A stretch of 44,176 nucleotides of DNA, taken from the NCBI GenBank assembly GCA_001769385.1, contig MEPB01000110.1:1-44176 (forward strand), given 5' to 3'. Source of the stretch: Bacteroidetes bacterium RIFCSPLOWO2_12_FULL_35_15 (GTDB lineage: Bacteria > Bacteroidota > Bacteroidia > 2-12-FULL-35-15). Positions 27,669 to 37,644 of the stretch are shown piece by piece; positions within the stretch are counted from its first letter, which is position 1; the number at the start of each line of letters is the position of its first letter. The notes below the pieces were generated by a model, which was given only the letters and a program-made list of their open reading frames with translations, was not told the origin of the DNA and searched no databases. A program made the translations under genes and the position numbers.

Positions 27669-28379
27669 ATGCAAGCAATTATTCAATTAACTAATATCGC
27701 TAAGAATTATAAAATAGGTACTGAAGTTATTCATGCCTTGCGCTCTGTTTCACTTGAAATTTACAAAAACGAATATGTTGCATTAATGGGCCCTTCCGGT
27801 AGCGGAAAATCAACACTCATGAATGTTTTAGGATGCCTGGACAGTCCCAGCAGCGGCAACTACATATTGAACGGAAAATCAGTTGCGCAAATGGCCGATA
27901 ATAATTTGGCGGAAGTTCGTAATAAAGAAATCGGCTTCGTATTTCAATCATTTAATTTATTACCCCGCTCAACAGCTTTGGATAATATTATGCTTCCTCT
28001 TATATATGCAGGAATTGGCAAAACAGACAGGTTGCTCCGAGGGAAAGAAGTTTTGGAACAGGTTGGGTTAGGAGATCGTTTAACGCATAAACCAAATGAA
28101 CTTTCCGGTGGTCAGCGACAAAGAGTTGCTATTGCCAGAGCATTGGTAAATCATCCTGCAATTATTTTAGCAGATGAACCTACCGGGAATCTGGATTCTA
28201 AAACATCCATAGAAATAATGGGGTTGTTTGAAAAAATTCACAAAAAAGGAAATACCATTATTCTGGTAACGCATGAGGAAGATATTGCCAAATATGCACA
28301 TCGTATTGTTCGTTTAAAGGATGGAATTGTTGAACATGATTACAAAAATGAGCACATTACTACTGTTGCAATGAGCTAA
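27669..28379 (+). CDS. ABC transporter ATP-binding protein (LolD/MacB type)
   Basis: A 236-residue ATPase subunit that powers an ABC transporter of the LolD/MacB/FtsE class. Walker [10 protein letters not shown] is at 41-49, the Q-loop at [10 protein letters not shown] (91-100), signature [15 protein letters not shown] at 145-159, Walker [13 protein letters not shown] at 165-176, and the switch histidine in VTHEED near 200. The FNLLPRST and GNLDSKTS words favour the MacB/LolD group, which exports lipoproteins or macrolide-like substrates, or drives periplasmic proteins mechanically. No permease gene adjoins it, so its partner must be encoded elsewhere. It is 69 bp upstream of the adenosyltransferase. 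Confidence 0.93.
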   Translation: MQAIIQLTNIAKNYKIGTEVIHALRSVSLEIYKNEYVALMGPSGSGKSTLMNVLGCLDSPSSGNYILNGKSVAQMADNNLAEVRNKEIGFVFQSFNLLPRSTALDNIMLPLIYAGIGKTDRLLRGKEVLEQVGLGDRLTHKPNELSGGQRQRVAIARALVNHPAIILADEPTGNLDSKTSIEIMGLFEKIHKKGNTIILVTHEEDIAKYAHRIVRLKDGIVEHDYKNEHITTVAMS

Positions 28380-28448
28380 TTTGACAAATTTGATACTGGA
28401 TTTCAAATTTTAATTATAAAATTTTCAAACGACAAATTTTCAAATTAC

Positions 28449-28997
28449 ATGAAAATATATACCAAAACCGGAGATAAGGGCCAAACTTCATTGATAGGCG
28501 GAACACGTGTTCCCAAGCATCATGAACGCATAGAAGCTTATGGAACTGTGGATGAATTGAATTCATACATTGGTTTAATCCGCGATCAGCAAATAGATGA
28601 ACATTCAAAAAAACTTTTGATCGAAATTCAAGATCGTTTATTTACAATTGGATCTTCTTTAGCATCCGATCCTGAAAAGTCGAAGATGAAACTTCCCGAT
28701 CTAAAGGAAGAGGATGTTACTTTATTGGAGAATGAAATTGATAAAATGAATGAATCATTGCCCGAAATGAGATCATTTGTATTGCCGGGTGGGCATACTA
28801 CGGTGTCCTTTTGCCACATTGCACGCTGTGTTTGCCGCAGGGCAGAGCGTTTAAGCATTCATCTGGCTGAACATAGTTTTGTTTCAGAATTAGTGATTAA
28901 ATACCTCAATCGTCTGAGTGATTATTTATTTGTTCTATCCCGCAAATTCACTCAAGATCTGCATGTTTCAGAAATCCCATGGAAACCTCGTATGTAA
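28449..28997 (+). CDS. Cob(I)alamin adenosyltransferase, PduO type
   Basis: This 182-residue enzyme transfers the adenosyl group of ATP to cob(I)alamin, making adenosylcobalamin. The ATP-binding N-terminus TKTGDKGQTSLIGGTRVPK (5-23), the helix RIEAYGTVDELNS (28-40) and the C-terminal signature CRRAERLS (about 139-146) are diagnostic of PduO-type enzymes; length is normal. It is the last gene of the rightward group begun by the methyltransferase. Its product is the cofactor for the class II ribonucleotide reductase encoded at 18817-21408, a plausible reason for retaining it. Other AdoCbl enzymes elsewhere in the genome could also use it. Confidence 0.94.
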   Translation: MKIYTKTGDKGQTSLIGGTRVPKHHERIEAYGTVDELNSYIGLIRDQQIDEHSKKLLIEIQDRLFTIGSSLASDPEKSKMKLPDLKEEDVTLLENEIDKMNESLPEMRSFVLPGGHTTVSFCHIARCVCRRAERLSIHLAEHSFVSELVIKYLNRLSDYLFVLSRKFTQDLHVSEIPWKPRM

Positions 28998-29014
28998 TTA
29001 ATTGCATGAATCAT

Positions 29015-29044
29015 TTTGATTAGTGGAATAAATTTTTACTTTTG
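29015..29044 (+). promoter_or_regulatory. Bacteroidota-type promoter of the DUF2795 gene
   Basis: TTTG at 29015-29018, 18 bp, then TACTTTTG at 29037-29044 closely match TTTG-N19-TAnnTTTG. Transcription would start near 29050, leaving about 87 bases before the ATG at 29137. Confidence 0.65.
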
Positions 29045-29136
29045 CACGAAAATCGGAAATCTTATAAAATATTTACGTTTTAGAATGTAACATCAAAAAA
29101 GTCTTTACATTCTAAATTTCAAAAAATAAAAAAACT

Positions 29137-29358
29137 ATGTACTGGACACTTGAATTAGCAAAAAACTTGGAAGATGCGCCTTGGCCGGCATCAAAGGATG
29201 AATTGATCGACTTTTCAATCCGTTCAGGAGCTCCTATGGAAGTAATTGAAAATCTTCAGGAAATTGAAGATGAAGGGGAAATTTATGAATCTATCGAAGA
29301 GATTTGGCCTGATTATCCTACAAAAGAAGATTTTTTCTTTAATGAAGATGAATATTAG
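29137..29358 (+). CDS. DUF2795 domain protein
   Basis: A 73-residue, strongly acidic protein matching the DUF2795 family: MYWTLELAKNLEDAPWPASK opens it, followed by ELIDFSIRSGAPMEVIENLQ and a C-terminal acidic tail with EEIWPDYPTKEDF. It has no membrane segment and no catalytic motif. Short DUF2795 proteins of this form are found widely in Bacteroidota and their function is not known to me. It has its own promoter at 29015-29044 and a strong terminator at 29372-29404, so it is probably an abundant single-gene transcript. Confidence 0.85.
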   Translation: MYWTLELAKNLEDAPWPASKDELIDFSIRSGAPMEVIENLQEIEDEGEIYESIEEIWPDYPTKEDFFFNEDEY

Positions 29359-29371
29359 TACTTCAAAAAAG

Positions 29372-29404
29372 AAGCCTCGCAAATTTTGCGAGGCTTTCTT
29401 TTTT
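29372..29404. terminator. Bidirectional terminator between the DUF2795 and PepSY-like genes
   Basis: The stem AAGCCTCGC / GCGAGGCTT (29372-29380, 29388-29396) has an AAATTTT loop that can pair further. A T-rich tract follows and an A-rich tract precedes it. Confidence 0.87.
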
Positions 29405-29417
29405 GGAGTAGAATCCG

Positions 29418-29876
29418 TTATTTTTTATCATCATCCTTGTCATCATTCGCTTCCACTTCTTTTTTTACAAAGTTTCCATTCGCATCAAATATATAATCTG
29501 CCTCATCCACTTCTGCCTCATAACTTACCTTGCCGGAAGCATCTGTAATTTTGGAGGCTTCTTTTATTTTTTTACCTGCCATGTTTTTAGCACAGTAATC
29601 ACTGATCGTTTTAGGTAAGTCCGAAACATTCATTTCTACCTCTGTTGCGATCAATTGTCCATTTGGTCCAAATTCTACTGAAGTTTCTATTTTGTTCTCA
29701 GTAAATTCTGCTTCGAAGTTATTTCCTTCTTTTTCCCATTTATCAACTTTTGCATTGGGATGTAGTTTTGATAAAGAGCTTTTAATTGCTGCAGGAACAT
29801 CTGCTTCATTAACTTTTTGAGCATTAGCTGTGATTGCTGAGAACCCGATCGCTAGTAAAAAAAATGTTTTTTTCAT
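29418..29876 (-). CDS. Exported PepSY-like domain protein
   Basis: A 152-residue exported protein. A signal peptide of about 20 residues ends at ITANAQ. Two repeats then each carry the PepSY-like pattern (VPAAIKSSLSKLHPNAKVDKWEKEG... near 28-70, and LPKTISDYCAKNMAGKKIKEASK... near 87-125). The tail is very acidic (ANDDKDDDKK). Such proteins (PF11396-like) are periplasmic in Bacteroidota and often sit beside two-component systems, as here: the histidine kinase ends 133 bp upstream on the same strand. A role as ligand or modulator of the kinase sensor is my inference; no enzymatic motif is visible. Confidence 0.82.
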   Translation of the reverse strand: MKKTFFLLAIGFSAITANAQKVNEADVPAAIKSSLSKLHPNAKVDKWEKEGNNFEAEFTENKIETSVEFGPNGQLIATEVEMNVSDLPKTISDYCAKNMAGKKIKEASKITDASGKVSYEAEVDEADYIFDANGNFVKKEVEANDDKDDDKK

Positions 29877-30009
29877 GGGATAGTTTTTTTATTATTTATA
29901 AATGTTATGTTTTCAAATTATACTACAATATTAATTATTGATTCTGTTTTAATTCTGTGGGCGATTCTCTTGTTTAAAAATGGAAAACTATTCCGTCCAA
30001 CCAGTAAAA

Positions 30010-31284
30010 TCAAATTTTGAATTTCAGTTCAATTGTATGTACTGAATCTGTACATGTATAATTAATAGTGATTTTATACTTATCACAAATCTCTTTTACG
30101 ATTGCCAATCCCAAACCAATAGATTCTGCAGAGGCTTCACTTTTTCTGAATCGCTGAAAAAGCTCATTTGTATTTATAATAGAATAATCGCTGGTATTTG
30201 AAATAACGATCCTGTTCTCTGAAAGTTGAATTTCTATTGATCCACCTTCTATATTATGCCTGATCGCATTTTGTATTAAGTTTGAAATAAGAATATCCGC
30301 TAAAATGGAATTCATTTTGAATGAAGGATCCGCCAGATAACTTTTCTCGACTTTAATGTTTTTATGGGAAATAATATCTTGAAAATGTTCAATTGTTTTT
30401 TCAATAAGTAGGTTGAATTGAATTTCTTCCAGCTCCTTAAATTGATTGTTTTCAATCTTAGAAAGCAATAGCAATGCTTTGTTTAAAGACGATAATTTAT
30501 TACTTGCATTATATAATGACTGAATTATTTGCATCTCACCCTCTGAAAGCGTGTTTGACTGAATCAATAATTCTATTTTATTTTTAATGACCGCTAAAGG
30601 TGTTTGGATTTCATGGGAAGCATTTTCAATAAATTGTTTCTGAGAAATAAAATCCTTGTGAATTTTTTCAGTCATTAATTTCAGTGTTTTATTCAATTCA
30701 GAGAATTCCTGAATATTCGTTTTTTCAAATGAAACAGAAGTATCGTCAATCCGGAATACTTTTAATTTTTCAAGGGTGGAATAAAATGGTTTCCACAGTT
30801 TTTTTGAAACATACCAATTGATGAGAAAAAAGCCAATCAATAAAATTGAAAACAAAACCAATACAGGATAAATAATACTTTCGATCAGATCATCCGATTC
30901 GATAGATGATTTTCTGGCAATAAATTCGAAATTATTTTTCCCGTCACTTACAATTGCCGTTAATACCCTGTATGGAAGGACTTCGCCTTCAATTTTATCA
31001 TATATCAGAGTATCCGAAAAATTATAATTTGATTCAACCTGAATTTGATCAGTAGGTTTTAATTCTATTGGATTATCGATAATAGCAGAAAGTTCAGTTA
31101 ATGAATCAAATGGCTTTCCCATTCTCAAATGTTCCTCTACCAATACTTTCTTTTTCCATAGCGATTCATCAACATTGTCTTGTATTTCGTATGAAACCAG
31201 ACTATAAAGAACAAAAGAACAGATTGCAAAAACCGGTAATGCGAAAAGTAAATAAAATATACTTGTTTTGTTTAATAGTTTCAT
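30010..31284 (-). CDS. Two-component sensor histidine kinase
   Basis: A 424-residue membrane histidine kinase. Two membrane helices (about 8-30 and 137-158) bracket a periplasmic sensor of about 105 residues. The dimerisation/phosphoacceptor helix has ASHEIQTPL with His224 as the phosphorylated residue. The ATPase domain shows an N-box (ISNLIQNAIRHN, about 326-337) and a G-box (SIGLGLAIVKEICDKY). There is no full HAMP signature. Its start overlaps the response-regulator stop by four bases (31281-31284), showing translational coupling. It phosphorylates the regulator encoded just upstream. The signal is unknown, but the neighbouring exported PepSY-like protein is a candidate partner. Confidence 0.92.
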   Translation of the reverse strand: MKLLNKTSIFYLLFALPVFAICSFVLYSLVSYEIQDNVDESLWKKKVLVEEHLRMGKPFDSLTELSAIIDNPIELKPTDQIQVESNYNFSDTLIYDKIEGEVLPYRVLTAIVSDGKNNFEFIARKSSIESDDLIESIIYPVLVLFSILLIGFFLINWYVSKKLWKPFYSTLEKLKVFRIDDTSVSFEKTNIQEFSELNKTLKLMTEKIHKDFISQKQFIENASHEIQTPLAVIKNKIELLIQSNTLSEGEMQIIQSLYNASNKLSSLNKALLLLSKIENNQFKELEEIQFNLLIEKTIEHFQDIISHKNIKVEKSYLADPSFKMNSILADILISNLIQNAIRHNIEGGSIEIQLSENRIVISNTSDYSIINTNELFQRFRKSEASAESIGLGLAIVKEICDKYKITINYTCTDSVHTIELKFKI

Positions 31285-31967
31285 GATTGCTCTTGAGTAG
31301 AAAAATTATAGCCAATTCCATAGATCGTTTTGATATAATCTTGGCAACCCTTCTCGATCAATTTTTTTCTTAAATTTTTGATATGGGTATAAATGAAATC
31401 AAAGGAGTCGCTTTGGTCCATATCATCACCCCACAGATGTTCAGCAATTGCATTTTTAGTAATTACCTTGTTTTTATTGGAAATAAAAAACAATAATAAT
31501 TCATATTCTTTTGTTGTGAGTGTTAACTGGTTTTTTTTGATGAAAACAGTTCGTGATGCCAGATCAATTGTAATTTCATTCAAGCTCAATTCATTTGCTC
31601 CTTCAAAGTTTTTTCTGCGAATTATTGCTTTAATTCGTGCATTCAATTCAGAAAGATGAAATGGTTTTGTCAAATAATCATCAGAGCCAAGTTCAAGTCC
31701 TTTTAATTTATCATCCAAGGAATTTTTTGCAGACACAATAATAATCCCGGCTTCCGATTTTTTTTCTTTCAATTCTTTTATAATTTGCAAGCCATTCCCT
31801 TTTGGCAGAGTAATATCTACTACCACACAATCATATTGATACATATTTACTTTCTCCGATGCTTTTTGATAATCATTCGCTGTTTCGCAGAGATAACCCT
31901 CCGATTCGAGATACATTTTCATCGAATCCAACAAGTCTTTTTCATCTTCTATGATAAGAATTTTCAA
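31281..31967 (-). CDS. OmpR/PhoB-family response regulator
   Basis: A 228-residue transcription factor. The receiver domain (1-118) has acidic residues EDE at 7-9, phosphoacceptor Asp51 (VVVDITLP), Ser79 and Lys101 (LTKPF). The C-terminal winged helix (about 130-225) shows the OmpR pattern LTTKEYELLLFFISNKNKVITK and FIYTHIKNLRKKL. It is the first gene of the RR-HK pair. No promoter match was found in the 440 bp upstream that is shared with secA. Confidence 0.93.
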   Translation of the reverse strand: MKILIIEDEKDLLDSMKMYLESEGYLCETANDYQKASEKVNMYQYDCVVVDITLPKGNGLQIIKELKEKKSEAGIIIVSAKNSLDDKLKGLELGSDDYLTKPFHLSELNARIKAIIRRKNFEGANELSLNEITIDLASRTVFIKKNQLTLTTKEYELLLFFISNKNKVITKNAIAEHLWGDDMDQSDSFDFIYTHIKNLRKKLIEKGCQDYIKTIYGIGYNFSTQEQS

Positions 31968-32407
31968 TTTTTGAGTATTTATTACACGAATTTAAGGTTA
32001 AATTCTAAAGGAATATTGAAGTTATATCAAGACTCAAATAGAAAGGAGATAAAAGATATTAATGACAAAAGAATTTAACCACATAGATTCTTACGTTTTT
32101 ATTGAAAATGATTTTTTGCACAAGTTTATGTTAAAAGCCTGTACAATGTTTTTTCTGCAAGCTTGTTTACTATGTATCTATTTGATAATTTTTTCTTTCA
32201 ATCAAAAATTAACAAGCCGGACTTTCTGTTAATTTGGCAGATTTTAATACTCGGAACAACTTTTGACTTAAGCAGGCAGATTTTCAATTGCCTTATTTAT
32301 GTCTATTATCTTTATTTATCAGTCTTTTGATAAGAAAATAAATTTATGAAAATGAAGCTAAAAAATGGCTATTTTTGCATTTATTATAAAAAATAAACTA
32401 CCTAATA
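31968..32407. other. Divergent intergenic region upstream of secA
   Basis: Apart from an AACCACATAG-type repeat word at 32076-32090 and a -7-like element for secA at 32370-32377, no structured element, RNA or gene was recognised. Confidence 0.5.
32370..32377 (+). promoter_or_regulatory. Candidate -7 promoter element of secA
   Basis: TATTTTTG matches TAnnTTTG exactly, 30 bp before the ATG. There is no TTTG at the usual distance upstream, only TTTATG. Confidence 0.4.
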
Positions 32408-35400
32408 ATGTTAGATTTTTTCACGAAAAAAATTTCCAAACTGTTTGGAACCAAATCCGATAGAGATTTAAAAGAGATACAACCTATTGTTGATAGAGTA
32501 TTAGAAGAATTTCCAAAACTTGCAAACATCAGTAATGACGAGTTACGTGCAAAAACACTGGAATTCAAAAAACGTATAGCCGATTTTTCTTCAAATGAAA
32601 AAAGCCGTATTGCAGAAATAAAAGCAATAATTGATGCGGATTATTCCTTGAATGTGGAAGCAAAAGAAAAGCTATATGAAGAGATCGATGAATTGGAAAA
32701 AACGGTTCTGAAAAACAATAAGGAAGCGCTTGCTGAAATTTTACCTGAAGCTTTTGCCGTGATGAAAGAAACAGCAAAACGTTTCAAAGAAAACAAAACC
32801 ATTGAAGTAACTGCCACTCAAATGGACAGGGACCTTGCTGCACAACGTAATTCTATTGAAATAAAGGGGGACAAAGCCTATTGGAGCAATACCTGGTTAG
32901 CAGCAGGAATTGAAGTTACATGGGACATGGTTCATTATGATGTTCAATTAATAGGAGGTGTTGTTTTGCATCAGGGAAAAATTTCGGAAATGGCTACCGG
33001 TGAAGGAAAAACACTTGTTGGAACATTACCTGTTTATTTGAATGCACTTACAGGATTAGGTGTTCACGTGGTTACTGTAAATAATTACCTTGCAAAACGT
33101 GACTCGGAATGGAACGGCCCATTATTTGAATTTCATGGTTTAACAGTAGATTGTATTGATAAACATGAACCCAACTCTGATGATCGCAGAAAAGCCTATT
33201 TAGCTGACATTGCTTTCGGTACCAACAACGAATTTGGTTTTGATTATTTGCGTGATAACATGGCCCACAGCCCTGGAGATATCGTACAACGTAAACACAA
33301 TTACGCCATTGTTGATGAGGTGGATAGTGTTTTGATTGATGATGCACGAACTCCTTTAATTATTTCAGGACCAACGCCAAAAGGCGATAACCAGGAGTTT
33401 GCAAGCCTAAAACCTCGTATCGAAAAAATTGTTAATGCTCAAAAAGCATATGTGAATACCGCATTAATAGATGCAAAAAGATTAATTGCTGAAGGGAAAG
33501 TTGGCGAAAAAGAAGGTGAAGGAGGTATGGCCTTATTACGTGCTTACCGAGGGTTACCAAAAAATAAAGCCATCATTAAATATTTAAGTGAATCGGGCAA
33601 CAGAGCCATTTTGCAAAAAACAGAAAATTATTATCTGCAGGATCAATCAAAGGAAATGCACAAGGTGGATGCTGAATTATTTTTCATAATAGATGAAAAA
33701 AGAAATACCATTGAGCTTGCCGAAAAAGGTCTTGAATTAATTTCCACTTCTGCAGAAGATGCAAAATTCTTTGTATTGCCCGATGTTGGTGCAGAGATAG
33801 CAGAGCTTGAAAAAGCAAAAATATCTATCGAAGAAAAAGCAAAAATAAAAGATGAACTGATTCGTGATTTCTCAATAAAATCGGAGCGTGTACATACCAT
33901 CAATCAATTATTAAAAGCATATACCTTATTTGAAAAAGATGTGGAATATGTAATTATGGATGGTAAGATCAAAATTGTTGATGAGCAAACCGGTCGTATC
34001 ATGGAAGGACGAAGATATTCAGATGGTTTGCATCAGGCAATTGAAGCAAAAGAAAATGTGAAAGTGGAAGCAGCGACTCAAACGTATGCTACTGTTACGC
34101 TTCAGAATTATTTCCGTATGTACAACAAATTAGCTGGAATGACGGGGACTGCCGAAACAGAAGCAGGTGAGTTCTGGAATATCTACAAACTGGATGTTGT
34201 TGTAATTCCTACCAACAGGCCCATGCAGCGTATCGATTCAGAAGATCTGGTTTACAAAACGAAACGTGAAAAATACAATGCGGTTATCGAAGAAGTAGTA
34301 AAACTGGTTCAGGCCGGAAGACCCGTTCTTGTTGGTACTACATCCGTTGAGATTTCGGAATTACTGAGCCGGATGTTGAAGTTGCGTGGCATCAAACACA
34401 ATGTATTAAATGCAAAATTGCATCAGCGTGAAGCTGAAATTGTTCAGGAAGCAGGACAAGCAGGAACAGTGACTATTGCTACAAATATGGCTGGTCGTGG
34501 TACAGATATAAAACTTGGTCCAGGAGTAAAAGAAGCGGGAGGCTTAGCGATTGTTGGTACAGAGCGTCATGAATCAAGACGTGTTGACCGCCAGTTGCGT
34601 GGTCGTGCGGGACGTCAAGGAGATCCGGGTTCCACACAGTTTTTTGCATCTCTGGAAGATGATCTGATGCGCTTATTCGGTTCGGAACGTATCGCTAAAT
34701 TGATGGACAGAATGGGAATTGAGGAAGGCGAAGTAATTCAACATTCGATGATCACCAAATCTATTGAACGTGCGCAAAAGAAAGTGGAAGAAAACAATTT
34801 CGGGACACGTAAGCGTTTGATCGAATATGATGATGTAATGAATTCGCAACGTGAAGTAATTTACAAGAAGAGGCGCCATGCTTTATTTGGTGAACGTCTG
34901 GCAATTGATATTGCGAATTCAATTTATGATACTTGCGAATCGATAGTAACCGAATATCATGAAATAAAAGATTTTGAGAATTTTAAGATCGAAGTATTCC
35001 GGATATTAGCGACAGAACCACCTGTTGATGAAAATGAGTTCACAAGCGAGAAAGCAGAAGAAATAATTGAAAAATTATATCGTAAAGTGGAAGGAAATTA
35101 TACCTCTAAAAATGATTATATTTCTAACAAATCCTTTCCTATTATTAAAGATGTTTACCAAAATCAATCTCAAACCTATGAGAATATTGTAACCCCATTA
35201 TCTGACGGAATTAAAACATTACAGGTTGTTGTAAATTTAAAACGTGCTTATGAAACAAAAGGTCGTGAGTTAGTTTTAGGTTTGGAAAAAGGCACAGCAT
35301 TGGCAATGATAGATGATGCCTGGAAGGAACACTTACGTGAAATGGATGAATTAAAAACATCGGTACAAAATGCGGTGTACGAACAAAAAGATCCTTTATT

Positions 35401-35695
35401 GATCTATAAATTCGAATCCTTCGAGTTATTTAAGCGCATGGTAACAAGTATTAACAAAGAGATTGTTTCCTTTCTGATGCGTGCAAATTTGCCAAACGAA
35501 ACACAAAATACGGTTCAGCAAGCGCGTGTCCAGGCACCGCGACAGGAACAAACACAAACAAGTCGCAGTGAAGTTGGAGCAGAGCAAAAAGAAAAACCGA
35601 AACCACAACCTGTTCGAGTCGAACAAAAGATTGGGCGGAATGATCCTTGCCCATGTGGCAGCGGCAAAAAATATAAACATTGTCACGGACAATAA
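32408..35695 (+). CDS. secA: Preprotein translocase ATPase SecA
   Basis: The 1,095-residue motor ATPase that pushes unfolded preproteins through SecYEG. Walker A GEGKT is at 198-202 ([10 protein letters not shown]) and DEVD Walker B at 303-306 ([18 protein letters not shown]). Further helicase motifs are seen in [13 protein letters not shown] and [13 protein letters not shown]. The helical scaffold [12 protein letters not shown] and a C-terminal SEC-C zinc tail ([13 protein letters not shown]; Cys1081, Cys1083, Cys1092, His1093) bind lipids and SecB or the ribosome. It is about 190 residues longer than E. coli SecA, with extra sequence in the N-terminal part (residues 60-140) and between the DEAD and crosslinking regions, as usual in Bacteroidota. 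It is transcribed alone, with a strong terminator. Confidence 0.98.
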   Translation: MLDFFTKKISKLFGTKSDRDLKEIQPIVDRVLEEFPKLANISNDELRAKTLEFKKRIADFSSNEKSRIAEIKAIIDADYSLNVEAKEKLYEEIDELEKTVLKNNKEALAEILPEAFAVMKETAKRFKENKTIEVTATQMDRDLAAQRNSIEIKGDKAYWSNTWLAAGIEVTWDMVHYDVQLIGGVVLHQGKISEMATGEGKTLVGTLPVYLNALTGLGVHVVTVNNYLAKRDSEWNGPLFEFHGLTVDCIDKHEPNSDDRRKAYLADIAFGTNNEFGFDYLRDNMAHSPGDIVQRKHNYAIVDEVDSVLIDDARTPLIISGPTPKGDNQEFASLKPRIEKIVNAQKAYVNTALIDAKRLIAEGKVGEKEGEGGMALLRAYRGLPKNKAIIKYLSESGNRAILQKTENYYLQDQSKEMHKVDAELFFIIDEKRNTIELAEKGLELISTSAEDAKFFVLPDVGAEIAELEKAKISIEEKAKIKDELIRDFSIKSERVHTINQLLKAYTLFEKDVEYVIMDGKIKIVDEQTGRIMEGRRYSDGLHQAIEAKENVKVEAATQTYATVTLQNYFRMYNKLAGMTGTAETEAGEFWNIYKLDVVVIPTNRPMQRIDSEDLVYKTKREKYNAVIEEVVKLVQAGRPVLVGTTSVEISELLSRMLKLRGIKHNVLNAKLHQREAEIVQEAGQAGTVTIATNMAGRGTDIKLGPGVKEAGGLAIVGTERHESRRVDRQLRGRAGRQGDPGSTQFFASLEDDLMRLFGSERIAKLMDRMGIEEGEVIQHSMITKSIERAQKKVEENNFGTRKRLIEYDDVMNSQREVIYKKRRHALFGERLAIDIANSIYDTCESIVTEYHEIKDFENFKIEVFRILATEPPVDENEFTSEKAEEIIEKLYRKVEGNYTSKNDYISNKSFPIIKDVYQNQSQTYENIVTPLSDGIKTLQVVVNLKRAYETKGRELVLGLEKGTALAMIDDAWKEHLREMDELKTSVQNAVYEQKDPLLIYKFESFELFKRMVTSINKEIVSFLMRANLPNETQNTVQQARVQAPRQEQTQTSRSEVGAEQKEKPKPQPVRVEQKIGRNDPCPCGSGKKYKHCHGQ

Positions 35696-35701
35696 TAAAA
35701 T

Positions 35702-35738
35702 AAAAAAATCCTCAAGAGTTTTTCTTGAGGATTTTTTT
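35702..35738. terminator. Bidirectional terminator between secA and glpD
   Basis: A 16-bp perfect stem (35702-35717 with 35723-35738) contains ATCCTCAAGA/TCTTGAGGAT plus A7/T7 tracts. It begins seven bases after the secA stop and also serves the opposing glp operon. Confidence 0.9.
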
Positions 35739-35793
35739 ATTAATCGATGTAGCGCCTCCTGCGTAATGTTCTGATTATTGCAAAAAAATTAGA

Positions 35794-37443
35794 TCAATTC
35801 GGTTTGGATTCAACCAATGCTTTCTGAAGCTCATTTATAAATTTTGATTTCAATTCTTCGTTGCAGTTTAATTGATTTTGCATGAGATGAGTAACCTGTT
35901 CTCCCCATTTTTTAACCGTATCGATATCGAAGTAAAGCGCAGCTATTCGTCTTATTAAAAAATCGGAAGGTGTCACACACATTTCTTCATTAATACAATA
36001 AATAAGTTGTGCATGAAGAAGCATTGGCAAAGCGCTTTTTTCTTCTTTGTTTAAATTTTCAATGATGCTAAATAGTTTATCAATATTAGATCCATAGCGG
36101 GTTACCAGCATTTCAGCTTCAGCAACACTTAAACTTAATTTTTGTGCTTCTGCAATTTTACTCTTTACGAAAATTGGAAAATTTATTGTTCCACCAACAT
36201 CACCACCAGAAAGGATTATTTTTTCGGTTGAACAAACAGGAATATTTTTCCCTTCCTTTTGCTGATACATTTTTGCAACACGATCAACAACCCGTTCTGC
36301 CATTTTTCGGTAACCGGTCAACTTTCCTCCTGCAATAGTGATAAGTCCCGATGCTGATTCGAACATTTCATCTTTGCGGGAAATTTCTGAAGGTCCTTTC
36401 CCCTGCTTGTTGATCAAGGGTCGTAAGCCTGCCCAACCCGATTCAACATCCTTATCTGTAAGGTTAATATTTGAAAAATAATTATTAACGCATTTTAAAA
36501 GATACTGAAGGTCGTCACTAGTTACTAATGGATTCGCAATATCTCCCGAATAAAAAGTATCGGTAGTTCCTATGTATGTTTTGCCTTCACGTGGGATAAC
36601 AAATACCATGCGTTTATCATGTGTATCAAAATAAACAGATTGCCTGACTGGAAATCTTTTTGCATCTATAACAATATGCACTCCTTTTGTAATGTGTAGC
36701 TTGTTTGCTGTAGTAGTTTTATCTAACGCATCAAGTTCGTCAACCCAGGGTCCGGAAGCATTTACAACATAGTTCGCTTTTACCTCTATCACCCCATTAC
36801 AGAGTTGATCTTGAATTTTAACGCCATTAATTTTTTCATTTTTAAATGTGAACGAAATTGCTTTCATATAATTAAGCGCAACAACACCTCTGTTTACAGC
36901 TTCTTTCAATACTTCCATAGTAAGTCTGGCATCATCCGTCCGATATTCATAAAAAAGAATACCTCCCAGTATATTTTCTTTTCGCAAGGATGGTTCTTTT
37001 GCAAGAGTTTCTTCCACACTTAAAACCTGATGCCGTTCTTCTTTTTTTACACCCGCCAACCATTCATAAACCCACATGCCCAGTTGCGCCATCGACTTGC
37101 TCATGGAGCCGCCTTTCACTATTGGAAGAAGCATTGGTTCAGGTTTTGTAAGATGTGGAGCGTTAGCATGAACTATTTTACGTTCTTTCCCAACTTCGGC
37201 AACAAGTTTAAATTCGTATTGTTTCAAATAACGTAATCCTCCATGCACCAACTTAGTAGAGCGACTTGAAGTACCTGCAGAAAAATCCTGCATGTCGATC
37301 AACGCTACTTTTAGTCCTCGTGAAATTGCATCTAAAGCTATTCCTGCACCTGTAATGCCTCCTCCTATTACTAACAGATCGAAGGAAGTAGTATTCATTT
37401 CATGAATAATTGATTGTCTGTTTTTTGCTGAGAAAGATGCCAA
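35794..37443 (-). CDS. glpD: Glycerol-3-phosphate dehydrogenase (FAD)
   Basis: This 549-residue membrane-associated flavoenzyme oxidises glycerol-3-phosphate to dihydroxyacetone phosphate and feeds electrons to the quinone pool. The FAD dinucleotide fold is LLVIGGGITGAGIALDA (23-39), followed by FSAGTSSRSTKLVHGGLRYL (54-73). GKTYIGTTDTFY and ITIAGGKLTGYRKMAE are later family signatures, and the C-terminal DAO_C domain is present. An internal Met16 (MNTTSFDLL) could also start the protein; the longer start is kept because both are close to family length. It is the last gene of the glp group, 299 bp behind glpK. That gap holds two repeat elements and could weaken or separate its expression. Confidence 0.95.
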   Translation of the reverse strand: MASFSAKNRQSIIHEMNTTSFDLLVIGGGITGAGIALDAISRGLKVALIDMQDFSAGTSSRSTKLVHGGLRYLKQYEFKLVAEVGKERKIVHANAPHLTKPEPMLLPIVKGGSMSKSMAQLGMWVYEWLAGVKKEERHQVLSVEETLAKEPSLRKENILGGILFYEYRTDDARLTMEVLKEAVNRGVVALNYMKAISFTFKNEKINGVKIQDQLCNGVIEVKANYVVNASGPWVDELDALDKTTTANKLHITKGVHIVIDAKRFPVRQSVYFDTHDKRMVFVIPREGKTYIGTTDTFYSGDIANPLVTSDDLQYLLKCVNNYFSNINLTDKDVESGWAGLRPLINKQGKGPSEISRKDEMFESASGLITIAGGKLTGYRKMAERVVDRVAKMYQQKEGKNIPVCSTEKIILSGGDVGGTINFPIFVKSKIAEAQKLSLSVAEAEMLVTRYGSNIDKLFSIIENLNKEEKSALPMLLHAQLIYCINEEMCVTPSDFLIRRIAALYFDIDTVKKWGEQVTHLMQNQLNCNEELKSKFINELQKALVESKPN

Positions 37444-37467
37444 TTTATTTTAATTTGAAAAATTATT

Positions 37468-37590
37468 AATGGAACGCAGATGACACAGATTGCTTAAGAT
37501 TAAAAATGATTTCTAAAATTTTTATCATGAGCTATCTTATGATTTTTTGCCATTTTTTATCATATTAATCAGCGTTATAAGCGTTCTATT
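37468..37590. repeat. GGAACGC-type imperfect inverted repeat
   Basis: AATGGAACGCAGATGACACA begins the left arm (37468-37487). The right arm, 37566-37590, reads in inverse orientation AATAGAACGCTTATAACGCT. The arms match at most positions (GAACGC, GATT conserved). It lies between glpK and glpD and has no coding content. Confidence 0.55.
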
Positions 37591-37644
37591 ATTTTTTTAA
37601 TTCTGATAATGTAAATTTTATTTTTTGCTTCGTACTTGCTATGA

